Assembly: GCA_903813345.2 (NCBI GenBank)
Contig: CAIIXF020000008.1
Location: forward strand, 37,286,867-37,350,866
Reading direction: 5' to 3'
DNA: 64,000 nucleotides
Source: Owenia fusiformis
Lineage: Eukaryota; Annelida; Polychaeta; Sabellida; Oweniidae
Made by a program: the position numbers and the translations under genes. The notes under the pieces are model-generated. The model ran no database searches, had not been told where the DNA came from, and saw nothing but the letters and a program-made list of their open reading frames with translations. Each line of letters starts with the position of its first letter. The stretch's first letter is position 1. This document shows positions 11,482 to 22,600 of the stretch, piece after piece.

Positions 11482-12563
11482 GGATATTACTTTACATGTT
11501 AGTAAGTAACCTGCAAGGAGAGATTGAATCTTTAATTATATAAGCCCATACATTGGTTCATCCTCTTGGAATGCATGCTAGAGTATTTAAAACTCAGTTA
11601 TTGGATTGTGGATCTTGGTGAAAACATGGACTTAATGGTCGCTAGGAGATATATCAGGTTTGGGGTTGTCGCATGATGTAAAATCGATTATAATTTTGCT
11701 TTTATTCAGAAATGTTGGATGGTTTACATTTGCTATTAATATTAAACTCACCATTATGAAAACCAGCATATTAAAACATTCATTGCCAAACATCATATGC
11801 TTTCAATGCATGTGAATTTCAAAAATATTTCCTTAGTCTCCCACACACACTCTTTCAAATAGGGGGCATTTTAAGGGGTAAATCAATTATTTCTGCTTAA
11901 ATTTTATTTTTATTATTTACTATTATGAACTATTATGAACTCCAGTCATCTATATTGGTCTAAAATGAAAGAAAAGTATTAATACTATGCATGGGTATAA
12001 GGTGTGGAAAGTAAATTAAAAAGTATAGATGATGGTTTATCTGAAAATAATACGAAACCAAATTATATTGAAATACGTTTTATTTTTTTTCTCAAAAAGT
12101 GATAAAGCTATGAACATAGGATTTCTGCAGTCTCTCAACAGCATAATTATACATATTCAGGAATATTTTTAAGCCAGAATCCTGAATAACACAAAAGTTA
12201 CGGAAGTTAACTTAAGTACCCCCTTTAAAATAGGGGCGTTTTAAGGGCTTAATCAACTATTTCTCCATAAATTATGATTTTCACACATTGAAAAAAATTT
12301 TAATGCATAAATTAATGTACCATTAATCAATTTAAGCTATTTGAGATGTCTTTATGTTTAAATTATGAAAATAACAATTAGTTTTAAGTTTGGGGGTGAA
12401 TTGTAGGGGGCGCCACCTATAGGACCATTTTTCACATTCGTTGCCGGGGCTAGGACAGAGAACCCAAGCTCAAAATAAGCCCAAGACCTTGCTCTACATG
12501 AATCCAGTGAGAAACTTAGGGGACAAACTTATTTTTTTAAATTTGCTCAGCTGCTGACCTATA

Positions 12564-13068
12564 TGGTCCTGTGAACATCTCAATCTTTTGCCTGTGCGAT
12601 TACAACATGGGAGAATTTTTTACTCATCTTACACTTCAGATACCTACTTCAATAGATTCCTTGGTAATTTAGCATTCTTTTCGTGTAGTTGAATCCACAA
12701 TTGTCTGGGTTTATCGGCAGAACGAAGACATTTTCGTTTTTGATCGCAATATTTGCGTGTAACATTTAACTTATTTCAACCGTCAAATTCCTCCATATTG
12801 GTACTTCCGGGCTACATCCGGGACAGCCAAACGGGGGATTCCCCTTTTAAATCCAACCGCCATTTTGAAAAGTGATGGAATCTCTCTCGATGAAAAAGAG
12901 AAAATGTTCCCGTTCTGCCGATATACCCAGACAATCGGCGGTTCCAATATATTAGAAGTTACATCTTGAGTTCTATAATGCATTGAGGTAGGTATCTTAA
13001 GTGTAAGGGGCGTAGATAATTCTCCCAAGTTGTAATCGTACAGGCAAATGAATGCGCTCAGTGCAGGA
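12564..13068. mobile_element. 505-bp inverted-repeat element nested in the right arm
   Basis: It interrupts the right arm of the foldback at a point where the left arm is continuous. CTATA stands on both sides (12559-12563 and 13069-13073). Its two halves match in inverted orientation: GCCTGTGCGATTACAACATG near 12590 against its complement near 13030, and GTCTGGGTTTATCGGCAGAA near 12702 against its complement near 12915. The insertion therefore post-dates the foldback. Confidence 0.7.
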
Positions 13069-13097
13069 CTATAGTCCGGGAACGGGATAAATGTAGG

Positions 13098-14648
13098 TCA
13101 ACTATCAACCATTGCGACGACTAGTTGTGCTAGAGTTTTTCATTTTTCGTCATGAGCGCTCAATTGAAAGAGAGGTAAATGAAATCTTAAGAATTCCCTC
13201 TTTTTAAAAGCAATGATCTTTAAAATGATCTCTATTCTCCATCAATTTTCGCTCATTCTCCATTAAGCGTGACTTTTGAGTGTCAAAATATTAATTTTTC
13301 GACCTCAACCAAAATACGACTAGCTTTACTTAATTCATGGATGGCTATGTTCTGTGGATGAAAAATGCCAAGTTTCACCAGCCTTGTATCAAAATTGAAG
13401 TTATGACGCATTGTATAAACAGTATGCTGTAACACACATTTAATTTACGAACCTAATTTACGGGACACCTCTAAATGCTAAAATGACAAATATTGTACAT
13501 CACGTACTTATTTCCTTTGTTGCATATCGATCTCATGGTCCTATCAATTGATCTATAAATTGATATAAAAATATAAGTTAATTTTCGTATATTCAAAAAG
13601 CGTGTGTCCTGTAAATTAATCCCGTAAATTAATTTAGGATTTCAACTAATTCCCTCTATATACACAATAAATATGAAACCATGATCGGGAATATAGCTGG
13701 TTTTAAAAAGAGACTCAACGTGCCTAATTATCTGTTGTATTAGATTTGTCATAATATGTCTGCATGTTCTTTTAAAATGGCAGTCCCGTAAATTAGCCAA
13801 AATTTCCATTCTAGAATCGATAAGTTGGACTAGAATTTCTGATTACATGGACCCTTTATCATAAAAAAGGCTCATTTGTTGGATCGGGTATCAATATGTG
13901 ATTAGTTTGCGATCAATAACTTGTTGATAAGAAGCTTACATACGAGACCAGGATGAAGTGTCACAGTCTGACTCGTAAATTAGATACTACTAAGTGACAG
14001 CATTCAAAGTTAAATTTTTGAAAGACTAAAAGATGGATCGTGAGGTTATGTATTTTTTATGAAAGTTGATATACCGAAGATACGTTATAATATGTTACAT
14101 AGCGACTGCATGCCATTTGTGTACAATGAACAGCAACTATGTTCACTTATCACTTCGGAGACAGGCCATTTGGGGTACCCCCACATACTTCAGACACCTC
14201 TCAGTCAGTAACACAATATGGTGCATATGTAATATGTATTTAATTTTACTGCCATTTCATAATTTTTGATAAAAAAGTGTCATTTATACCATAAAAAGTG
14301 CATATATTTTGATTAACATCATTAGGAAAAACACTTATACCTTTTTTCACGCTTAACGGAGAATGGCTGTTTTGTGGACGATGAATTTGTAACCATATGT
14401 GGTAATACAGCATATGAAATCTACGTCAGAACGAACATATATATGTATGATGTTTTGATCTTATCTCAATTTGCATACTAAAATAATCTCGTATTTACGT
14501 CTCACGCAAACTTTTGAATGGTGCATTAATTAGTGATTGATATTCCTTTGTCCAGGCCCAGGGCCTTGGTCTAGATTCCTGAAGCCATGCTATCATTGTT
14601 TCAGAACGCCTTTTAAAGGTTTCTAATACTTCGATGTTGTAATTTTTC
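13098..14648. other. Spacer, nothing recognised
   Basis: AT-rich. Phrases such as 'CCCGTAAATTA' recur near 13455, 13625 and 13787 in a degenerate fashion. A small minus-strand open frame at 14495-14686 runs across the border of the next MITE and shows no known motif. Confidence 0.4.
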
Positions 14649-16140
14649 AAAGGAGCAGGTAGGTTATCGCAAACAATTTCAAACAATTCTAACTTTAATT
14701 ATGAATATTTTCTGATCATGAACATGAGTGTATCTTTTAGATCCATTCATTATCTTCAAGAAAAGTATAGTATATAGGCTAATGTAACCTACAAAGGTAT
14801 TGGGTTTTCAATTAACATGTGATAACCATTTCTAATTGATTTTACAATTTCTTTCAAAGGCTTCAATACTTTCAAACCTAAACTGTTATTCTAGGTCAAC
14901 AAAGTTCAATTTTTAAGTATGGTTTCAAGTGTTTTGTCATACCTTCAGTTGTATTGTTACAGCAAGTTTTGCAGTCAAAATAAAGTCATAATAAAGAGGA
15001 GAAATTTGCACTAATTTGAGAGAATAAAGTGTCATCGATTTAATTTTGCTAACACCTCTCGAAATCAGCAAATATTTTGTGGTTTCTGATGGGGAATATT
15101 TGTATTGACCAATGGTACCATACCAATTAGGTAGGTGTTGAATGTGGACGATCATCTTGTGATACAAATTTCCAGTCAATCCCTCTCATAGACATCTACC
15201 ATGTAAATAATTAGATGTGTCATTCCTTAATAAAATAAATATATTTGTTTGTCTATTTGCAAGTTTGATGATTTGTGAATCTACACGCTTATTATCACCT
15301 TAGTATTTACCTATTTGATGAGCGTTTTCCTGATTACCTGATGTTGATAATAGTCATAAGTGATCATAAAGATACAACATAAAAATTGTCAAGTTTATTT
15401 TGGGTTATATAGGGTTTTGATAGCCAGATGGAAGGCACAAAAGCTGTTGGGTGTACTTTTCTAATTCTGTCATTCATTTTCACTATTTAAACCTTCATTT
15501 TGTTTTGATGCCGGATATGAATTACAAACGATGCAACTGTTAAACATAATGATAATTTAGTTAATCAGACCTAAGTGATTTTGAAGGGGCAATGGACCAA
15601 TCAACATACTTTTTCAAAAATGTTGACCTAATTTTAACCAAAAATGCAGCCTTTTATTATATTGTTGAATGCATGATTAGAATGTGCTTTGAGACATGTT
15701 TGATTTCCTAAAAGGAAAAGTTGAATGCTCCAGGGACTTTACAGATATTGAATTTGGATGACCAAAATGAACTGAAACCAATGGATATCATGAGATTTTT
15801 CAATGGAGAAATAACATGGGGAACACTTATCTTAAAGCAATTAAGTTTTTCTTTCAAGAAATATTTGATACATCAAAATAAAGAATAGTAATGCATTAAA
15901 CATTGTAAAAAATTATCGCATTTTTGGTGAAAATGGGGTTAACATCTTTGAAAAAGTGTGTTGGTGGGTTGATTGCTAGTTAAATATCTTCGAGTTTGTT
16001 TGACTTCATTATTATTGTATATACTTTTCTTTGAGATAATGAATTGATCTAAAAGATAAACTTGTCTTCATTGTCAGAAAATAGTCATAATCCAAGATGT
16101 AACCTTCCAAAAGTATTTGCGATAATCTACGTGCTCCTTT
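14649..16140. mobile_element. Same MITE family as 2953-3671, longer copy 2
   Basis: The ends AAAGGAGCAGGTAGGTTATC and its counterpart ...TACGTGCTCCTTT match copy 1. Positions 14649-14775 and 15546-16140 align with copy 1. The middle 14776-15545 has no equivalent there, so either this copy gained about 770 bp or copy 1 lost it. No protein is seen in the extra block. Confidence 0.7.
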
Positions 16141-16509
16141 GGCTCTACATGTATAAGTTGTGCTGTTGTTATCCATTGACATGGTTTTGAATTGAGTCCA
16201 ACTTATACGGAGGTTAAGATGAATATCAAATACGTCACATTTAGTGAACTGTATCGGTCCGTATTAGGATATAAATGTCATGATCAAAAACATGTTGGCT
16301 TGAAACCAGAACCAATTATAGCCCAGCTAAATAATACGTCATTGATAAACAAATTCTATCTCAGTTTTAAACCTACTATTACTATATATCAAAATAAAAA
16401 AACGTCTAAAATACTTTCAAACCTGTTCTCTTCACTGAAACGTTAGAAAAAACATTTATTTTTAAATTACTTCTTCATTATTCATTGTTTTGAGTCCTTT
16501 GCTAGACAT

Positions 16510-16582
16510 CGCTCCATAGTGTAGTGGTTATCACGTTCGCTTAACACGCGAAAGGTCCCGGGATCGAGCCCCGGTGGAGCTA
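16510..16582 (+). tRNA. tRNA-Val (anticodon AAC)
   Basis: The A box TAGTGTAGTGG and B box GGATCGAGCCC are intact. The anticodon stem TTCGC/GCGAA closes loop TTAACAC, giving AAC. The T arm folds as CCGGG/CCCGG with a 7-base loop. The acceptor stem pairs CGCTCCA with TGGAGCT except the first pair, which is a C.U mismatch. A TTTT run follows at 16584-16587 as a Pol III stop. It closely resembles animal tRNA-Val sequences. It is probably functional; the mismatch leaves some doubt. Confidence 0.85.
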
Positions 16583-16859
16583 TTTTGCACATTAATGGTT
16601 TTCCACAAGGCTTCTTTATTTTGGAAAACGTAGGGAATTTTATAATTCAAGATGAGAATATTCATGAATTGATAATGATCTGCACTGGAACTTCATGTGA
16701 ATATTTGTCTGCAATCACTGCGTCTTAGTATTGGACCAGAACTGGCTCAAAACAAAATTCCTACAAAATATTTATTGATTTAGCCATTGCCTGAGATGTT
16801 TTATTTTGACCAAGAAGAAGCAGGTTTTTTTTAATCATTTTATTTAGCCTAGGGTTTAC

Positions 16860-17470
16860 AGTTTACACTATTATATCCCCTAGGGGTCTACATATACAAT
16901 TTTGAGATGTCATGCAATAGGTTAGATAGTTTTATATGGTTATAAAAATCTCTGAGTGTCTCTGATGAATGTCTGGACATGATCGAATAGAGTGCAGTTG
17001 TCAATGAATGAAGAATCTTTGTTTCCATGAATTATATGATTGAGAAGATTATGTCTATTGGTTACGGCTATGTTCCCTAATTCCCTGAAAAGAGTTGTTC
17101 TTTGGGCAACATAGAGGGGACAGTCAAGAAAATAATGAAGTGGTGTCTCTTGTGCGAAACCACAAGAACAATGTTTGAAGTCTATGAGGTTGTAAGAGAA
17201 ACGTTGATGGTTTAAAGCACTGAGACCCATTCGGATTCTCCCATGATTAATTGCAGATTTGCTGGCTTTTAATGAGTAAAGTTTATTTTTGCTTTTGCAA
17301 ATAGAATGTTTAAGTTTATATTTGAATAGAGGGAGATAACCAATGTTCCTAAAATGTTGTTCAAGGTTGTTCCATATTCTAATGGCATTTGGAAGAAACG
17401 ACTTGTAATTAATGTTAAGTCTACAGAAGGGTATATTGAAAGAATTTTGGTTTTGACGTACAAAAAAAAA
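16860..17470 (-). mobile_element. 5'-truncated LINE, C-terminal ORF2 fragment
   Basis: Reading the minus strand, one frame from about 17465 to 16940 gives FLPNAIRIWNNL, then SAINHGRIRMGLSALN, HCSCGFAQETPLHYFLDCP and on to a stop. This is the region after the reverse-transcriptase thumb of many LINEs, ending in a Cys/His zinc-knuckle-like motif (CSCG-x-H-x-DC). The RT core is absent. The 3' part (16860-16940) would be its 3' UTR. Family not determined. Confidence 0.7.
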
Positions 17471-17632
17471 TTACGAAATTATTGATATTTCTAAATCTAA
17501 AATGTCATGATCCGGGGTCTTCAAAACTACACCATCCTAACCCATGCCTAAGGTTGCCAAACTTTTCGAGAGAAGTGGAACTTTACTGTAACATTTTTTA
17601 ACAAAATAGGGCTCTACTAGTGTTCACCATAA

Positions 17633-18027
17633 CAAAGGACGATTCTCGGTTTGGAGAACAGCCTCCTGGGCTAAAATTTTTTTCATGAAAAATATAGAAA
17701 TATTACCCAAATTAAACTATGAATATTCAAAAGAGGACAATTAAATCTACAAGATGTAAAAATAAAAAATTGGTCTGAAGCAGGGATAATGCTCAAATAG
17801 ACCGATTCAATAAAATACAAGTCTCGATTTGGGGAAAGAAGTTCATCAGTGTACTGCGCTAATATTTTTTTTGCGAAAAATCTAGAAATATTACTCAAAT
17901 TAAATTATGACTATTCAAAAGAAGACATTCAAATCTATATTATGGCAAAAATCAAATTTGTCAAAAGCAGGGATAATGCTCATTTAGATTGATGAAATTC
18001 GTTCTCCAAACCGAGAATCGTCCTTTG
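17633..18027. mobile_element. 395-bp MITE with 27-bp perfect inverted ends
   Basis: The left end starts CAAAGGACGATTCTCGGTTT and the right end is its exact reverse complement over 27 bases. Inside are two tandem diverged copies of an about 195-bp unit (each with AGAAATATTAC, CAAATTAAA and AGCAGGGATAATGCTCA). No protein. Confidence 0.8.
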
Positions 18028-18029
18028 AA

Positions 18030-19430
18030 CTTATTCATTGATCATATGAAGTTTTCAAATTTCATAGTTAATTAATGTTTAAGTTCATTGGTGTGATATT
18101 TTAGTTTTTATACAAAATAATATTTTGGGGAAATCATGACCGGGGGTTCGTCCGAACCCACAAAACCCCCGGCTATGCATATGCTGTTTTGATCTTATCT
18201 AAATTTACATGCTGGTATAACCTCGGATTTATATAATTAATCGTATTAGGTCAGTGAATTAGTTTTCGCAAGATTTTTTATGATAATTCTCGAACGTCTC
18301 TAAAAAACCAATGGAACTAAGAGAATTGCGCAAGTTTTTACATCGTAGTTTGAGAAAGGAATACAGTTGCATGTCTTTTTTGGTACATTTGTTTGATTCA
18401 TATATCTGTAAATGAAGTGACTTGAATGTTGTATATCTTCTACTAAACACTAATTTAGATATATCAAATTATCAGCGTTTCTATGGTAACTAGGTTGACC
18501 TCAATCTACATTTGCATGAAAGTCCCCTAGGGGACAAGATGATGGCGAACCAAGTCATTAGAAATACTAGAAGCAAGTCAGTAGCTATTCCTACATATTA
18601 TTTGGACTGTTACAGCGTTTGAAAATATATAAACTGTCCCTTCAGAGATTTTTTTCAAAATTTTGCAAATAGGTATGTTGATTTAGCGACTTAAAAACTA
18701 ACAGAGATTGTGGGAGAAATTTGCATCATTTCACTGGCGTTAAACGTTACTTGGGCATGCCAATCCGTAACGTACACGTATATCTATGGAGGTTTGCTGA
18801 ATTTTATTTATTTAAATAATCTTTAATTTGATATATTTCCCAGCACGAATGATGTGAGTGGGCTTTTATTGGTGGAAATTGGTAGGACACGTTTATTAAC
18901 AAAGATTTGTTAAAAGAATTCAGACAATTTATCAACTCATTTTACATCTAGGGAACAAAAGCATCATGATTTCGTAGCACCAACCTCACAGCAGACCATA
19001 ACGCTTTTGTTATTAGAAATAAAACAATTTGACAAATCGACGAAAATCTTTTGACAAACCCTTCTAATACAGTATTTCTAATATTATATTTTACCAATCT
19101 TCTATATGAAAAAAGCACACTAACACCATTTGTGGTTGAAAAATATATCAAACAAATGATCTAAAAATTTTACCAAATTACCATAGATATATTATATATG
19201 CATCTTGATCTTATCGTTACGGAGCAGTATGTCGAAGTTACGTTTAACGCCACATTTAACGTGCATTTGCGAATAGATCACTAAAAAAGGTAATGCAATA
19301 TTTTATTTTGCGAGTTGATACATAAACTCCAGTAAAAACTTCATAAATTTTTTTGTCATTAGCTCTTTAATTCAGCACTCTATTCCAATAGGTTATCCTT
19401 GATGTACTTCAAAAAATACACAACTGATAA
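18030..19430. other. Spacer, nothing recognised
   Basis: AT-rich. A GGGGGTTCG...CGAACCC-like hairpin sits near 18139-18170. 'GATCTTATC' contexts near 14458, 18190 and 19208 look like a degraded dispersed repeat. No coding evidence. Confidence 0.35.
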
Positions 19431-19621
19431 CAGTGGCGGATCCGGCATGGGCCCCGCCAATGTAGGGCCTCAGAAATGGACCTTTTTGGGCATAAGTTAG
19501 TCTTCTCAAAGAATGGACCTTAACTTTTCAAAATTTTTGGTTTTAGGGCCCTAAATTTTTTTAGAATTTTTTCCAGACTCAAAAGTTGCGCCCCTACTGT
19601 TAATTTCTGGATCTGTCACTG
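19431..19621. mobile_element. hAT-like MITE, CAGTGGCGGATCC ends
   Basis: The left end CAGTGGCGGATCCGG and the reverse complement of the right end CAGTGACAGATCCAG are flanked by TGATAA on both sides (19425-19430, 19622-19627). hAT elements usually make 8-bp duplications; only 6 match here. It lies just beyond the stop of the mitochondrial P450, probably in its 3' UTR. Confidence 0.75.
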
Positions 19622-19655
19622 TGATAAGGTCGTCAGTATATAGTTTAATCTAGTC

Positions 19656-22600
19656 TTAGCTCCGGTCAGACGAATCACCCAGTGACCGTGGAATAATGTT
19701 TATTTCACCCTCTTCCGTCCTATCTAGGAATCTCAGTTGTATTGGTTTTTCGGGTGACAGAACGATAGCCATTTTATCATCGATTGGGATATCAGTAAAA
19801 GGCTTTATTCGGAATCTTTGCAGAACCTAAATCAAACAAAACAGTGTAGCTGTATTTAGGGGGAACTATTAAATGCACTGTTCAAGTATAGAAGTGCGAT
19901 GAGAACTAAAAACATTACATAACAACGGGAAACGACGAAACGGATACAAACGCAATTTTTGCTTCAGATATCAAAGCCCATTTCAAAGTAAGATCCAATT
20001 CTCAAAAAAAGAAACATATGCCTTTGTTTACTTGTTTTCCTATCCACAAAATGAATCTGACGACTTATGACTCAGAACGGGAAAATATGATAATTTAAGA
20101 ACAATTTCCAAAAAACACCTTACCCTTGTTATAATGAGGTACATCTCGAGTTCAGCTACTCGCCGTCCTATATTAAAACAAATCAATTGTCTTCTTGAAA
20201 AACATTTTCGATGGTTTATTACCACTTTCTGCACCTTTCAGTTACTTCTATCGTTTGAGATGTCTCAATATTTATTTTAGATTTTATAAAAAAGACTATA
20301 TGCAAACATTAGCACAAGTTTTCGAAAAATAATTTGTCTCGTATTCTCTTTCTATTACTGCCATATATGTCCTGTGTTTGCGTAACATGTGATACATGGT
20401 ACATGTTAGTTGTACACCTACCTACACACATGCGCACTCCATACCCAAACGGAATTGAAGCAAATGGGCTATATGGAGCTTTGTTACTGCCAGCTCGCAA
20501 CCAACGCTCGGGTTTGAACTCCAATGCATCCCCAAAGATAGCCTCGTTACGCCCCATAGAATACAAGCAAACATTGACAAGTTTCTACAAAAGAAAAGCG
20601 AGGAATATGCAAATATTTCTTATACTCCTAATTATCATCTAGGGTAAAATATTATCGATATTGCTTTATATTATTGTTATGATATTGGAGGGTATATTAG
20701 ACTTACTCCTTTTGGTATATTGTAGCCTCTAATTGTGATGTCGTCCGGGGTAAATCTACTAACCAATGCAGCCACAGGATACAACCTACATATATGGAAT
20801 CATACGTTTCAACAAGGTACATCTACCAATGGGTGATACGGAGTGATAATTGATAACAAAAGAACTGAGTTCTGAAGACAATTTGGGGAAGAAAGCTCTA
20901 CGTTCAGAATTTAATAAAAACTTCCAAAAATGCTTGTTTTTAAAGATACACCTTTAACAACATAAAAGTCAAATTAAAAATGATAAATTAAATGCGAACA
21001 AAAAATGAGGAAAAAACAAACGAACGATTTAACAAAAACACACCTCAATGTCTCTTTCACTACAGCTCTCATATACGGAATATGTTGCATGTAATTAGAG
21101 ACGTCATTGCCAGGGTTCAAATTTTTCACTTCTCTGTAAAGTTTCTCCTGGACATGAGGGTTTCGAGCCAACATGTACAAAATCCATTGAGCACTAGTTG
21201 AAGTCTAAAAGAATTTTGTGATGAATGAGTTTTTAATTGGATTTTTCTAATAATTTATCGTAATGAGTAATTCTTCCCATTGCATGTATCTAATAAACCA
21301 CAAGGCAAATATCCAAAACCCCGTTTAACCTTTGATTCAGTATATACGGGTGCCTGCAAATATCGTATCATACAGTTAGCAAACATGCCTTAGTTGCATC
21401 CGTTCACCAAATTGAAAGTGATCCGGATTTACAAGAAAGGTATGTCCAGTCCCCATTCCATATACGGTACTTACTGTGTCTACTGCGCCGCCCATTAGGT
21501 CAACCATTGAGCCAATAAGCCCGGCTTCATCTAAGTTTCCCTTTTGTAATATATCAGCAAGGAGGCCCTCGTGTTTCTTGCCATCTTTGCTATGTTGCTG
21601 AACTTCATCTATCTTCTCCTTGATGAACTTTGTAGCTAGAAAAGTACTAATAATTAGATGAATAAATACAATTATTAAAAAGAAAATTTTGTCACCATAT
21701 GGAGAATTAAATGTGGTATACCCTAACCAACAACAAAGACTCAACAAAGACAGTACTAATCAATACAGATTTAGTGTTTTATGACTCTGAAGAACTGCGG
21801 TTCAGGAGTTTGATGGAATATTTTCCGTTTTTTCTAAAGGTCTCAGAACTCGATCTAACTATTCATTTAGACGGCTTCGCATTAATGGGTCAGGATTAAT
21901 CATCCAAAACGTTTTTACCCCATCGTCTTGTCGATGTTGTGGTCTATATGGCTGTTGACGTTTTTGATACTTAGCCTAGCAGATGAGCTCATGATGTCAG
22001 CTGCAACTTGTTATCAATTTTACCTTTATTGTTGCAACGAACAGCCTACATACAGTATAACACATGTACAATGGTATCGTTTTCAGAAGTCGTGCAATAA
22101 CCCCCCCCCCCCCCCCCCCCCCCTTACGTCCATTGTCATATCTGAACTGACAAATGAGATTAACAAAATTTCAGATGACATGGTTGAAATTTAAAGTTGC
22201 TGAACTCTCTGGTGATGTATCAACGCTAAAATCAGAAATTAGAAAAGTATTTGTTTAGAATGAAGTCAACGTGATGGATCAACCGACATCCGTGGAGAGT
22301 AAACTAAATATGATAACTGGTAGGTAAAAATGCTAACAAAATATATTATGCTCATGTTTTCTTATGGGCGGTTTCTTAAGTTGTATCAATCATCGACAAG
22401 GTCAATAACACGCGCGCAACTGACAACAAATTTTAGCTCTATGCTTAGTTGCTTAAACTATCTTTTTTTGAATTGACAATGAAACGCAATCTAAATGTTA
22501 AATGTATATTTTCTCTCATTGTATTTACAGCAAACATACTTGATGAAGACTGTCATCTGGCCAGAAATTGAACAAGCAAAATAACTACACAGCTTCTGGA

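Larger units (their letters stand above)
6551..13091. mobile_element. 6.5 kb foldback element with nested insertions
   Basis: The outer ends are TTTATCCCGTTCCCGGACTA at the left and its reverse complement at the right. Both are bordered by TGTAGG (6545-6550 and 13092-13097), which looks like a 6-bp target duplication. Inward, about 0.8 kb arms match in inverted orientation: roughly 6551-7375 against 11845-12563 plus 13069-13091. The arms contain GCTCAGCTGCTGACC and GGGGGCGCCACCTATAGG. The left arm also has an internal direct repeat (near 6890 and 7250). The interior carries several further elements, listed separately. No transposase is visible, so it is non-autonomous or gutted. Confidence 0.7.

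Noticed and set aside
14495-14686. 63-residue minus-strand frame as a P450 or other exon
   Set aside because: No P450 motif, and its N-terminal third is formed by the end of a MITE copy.
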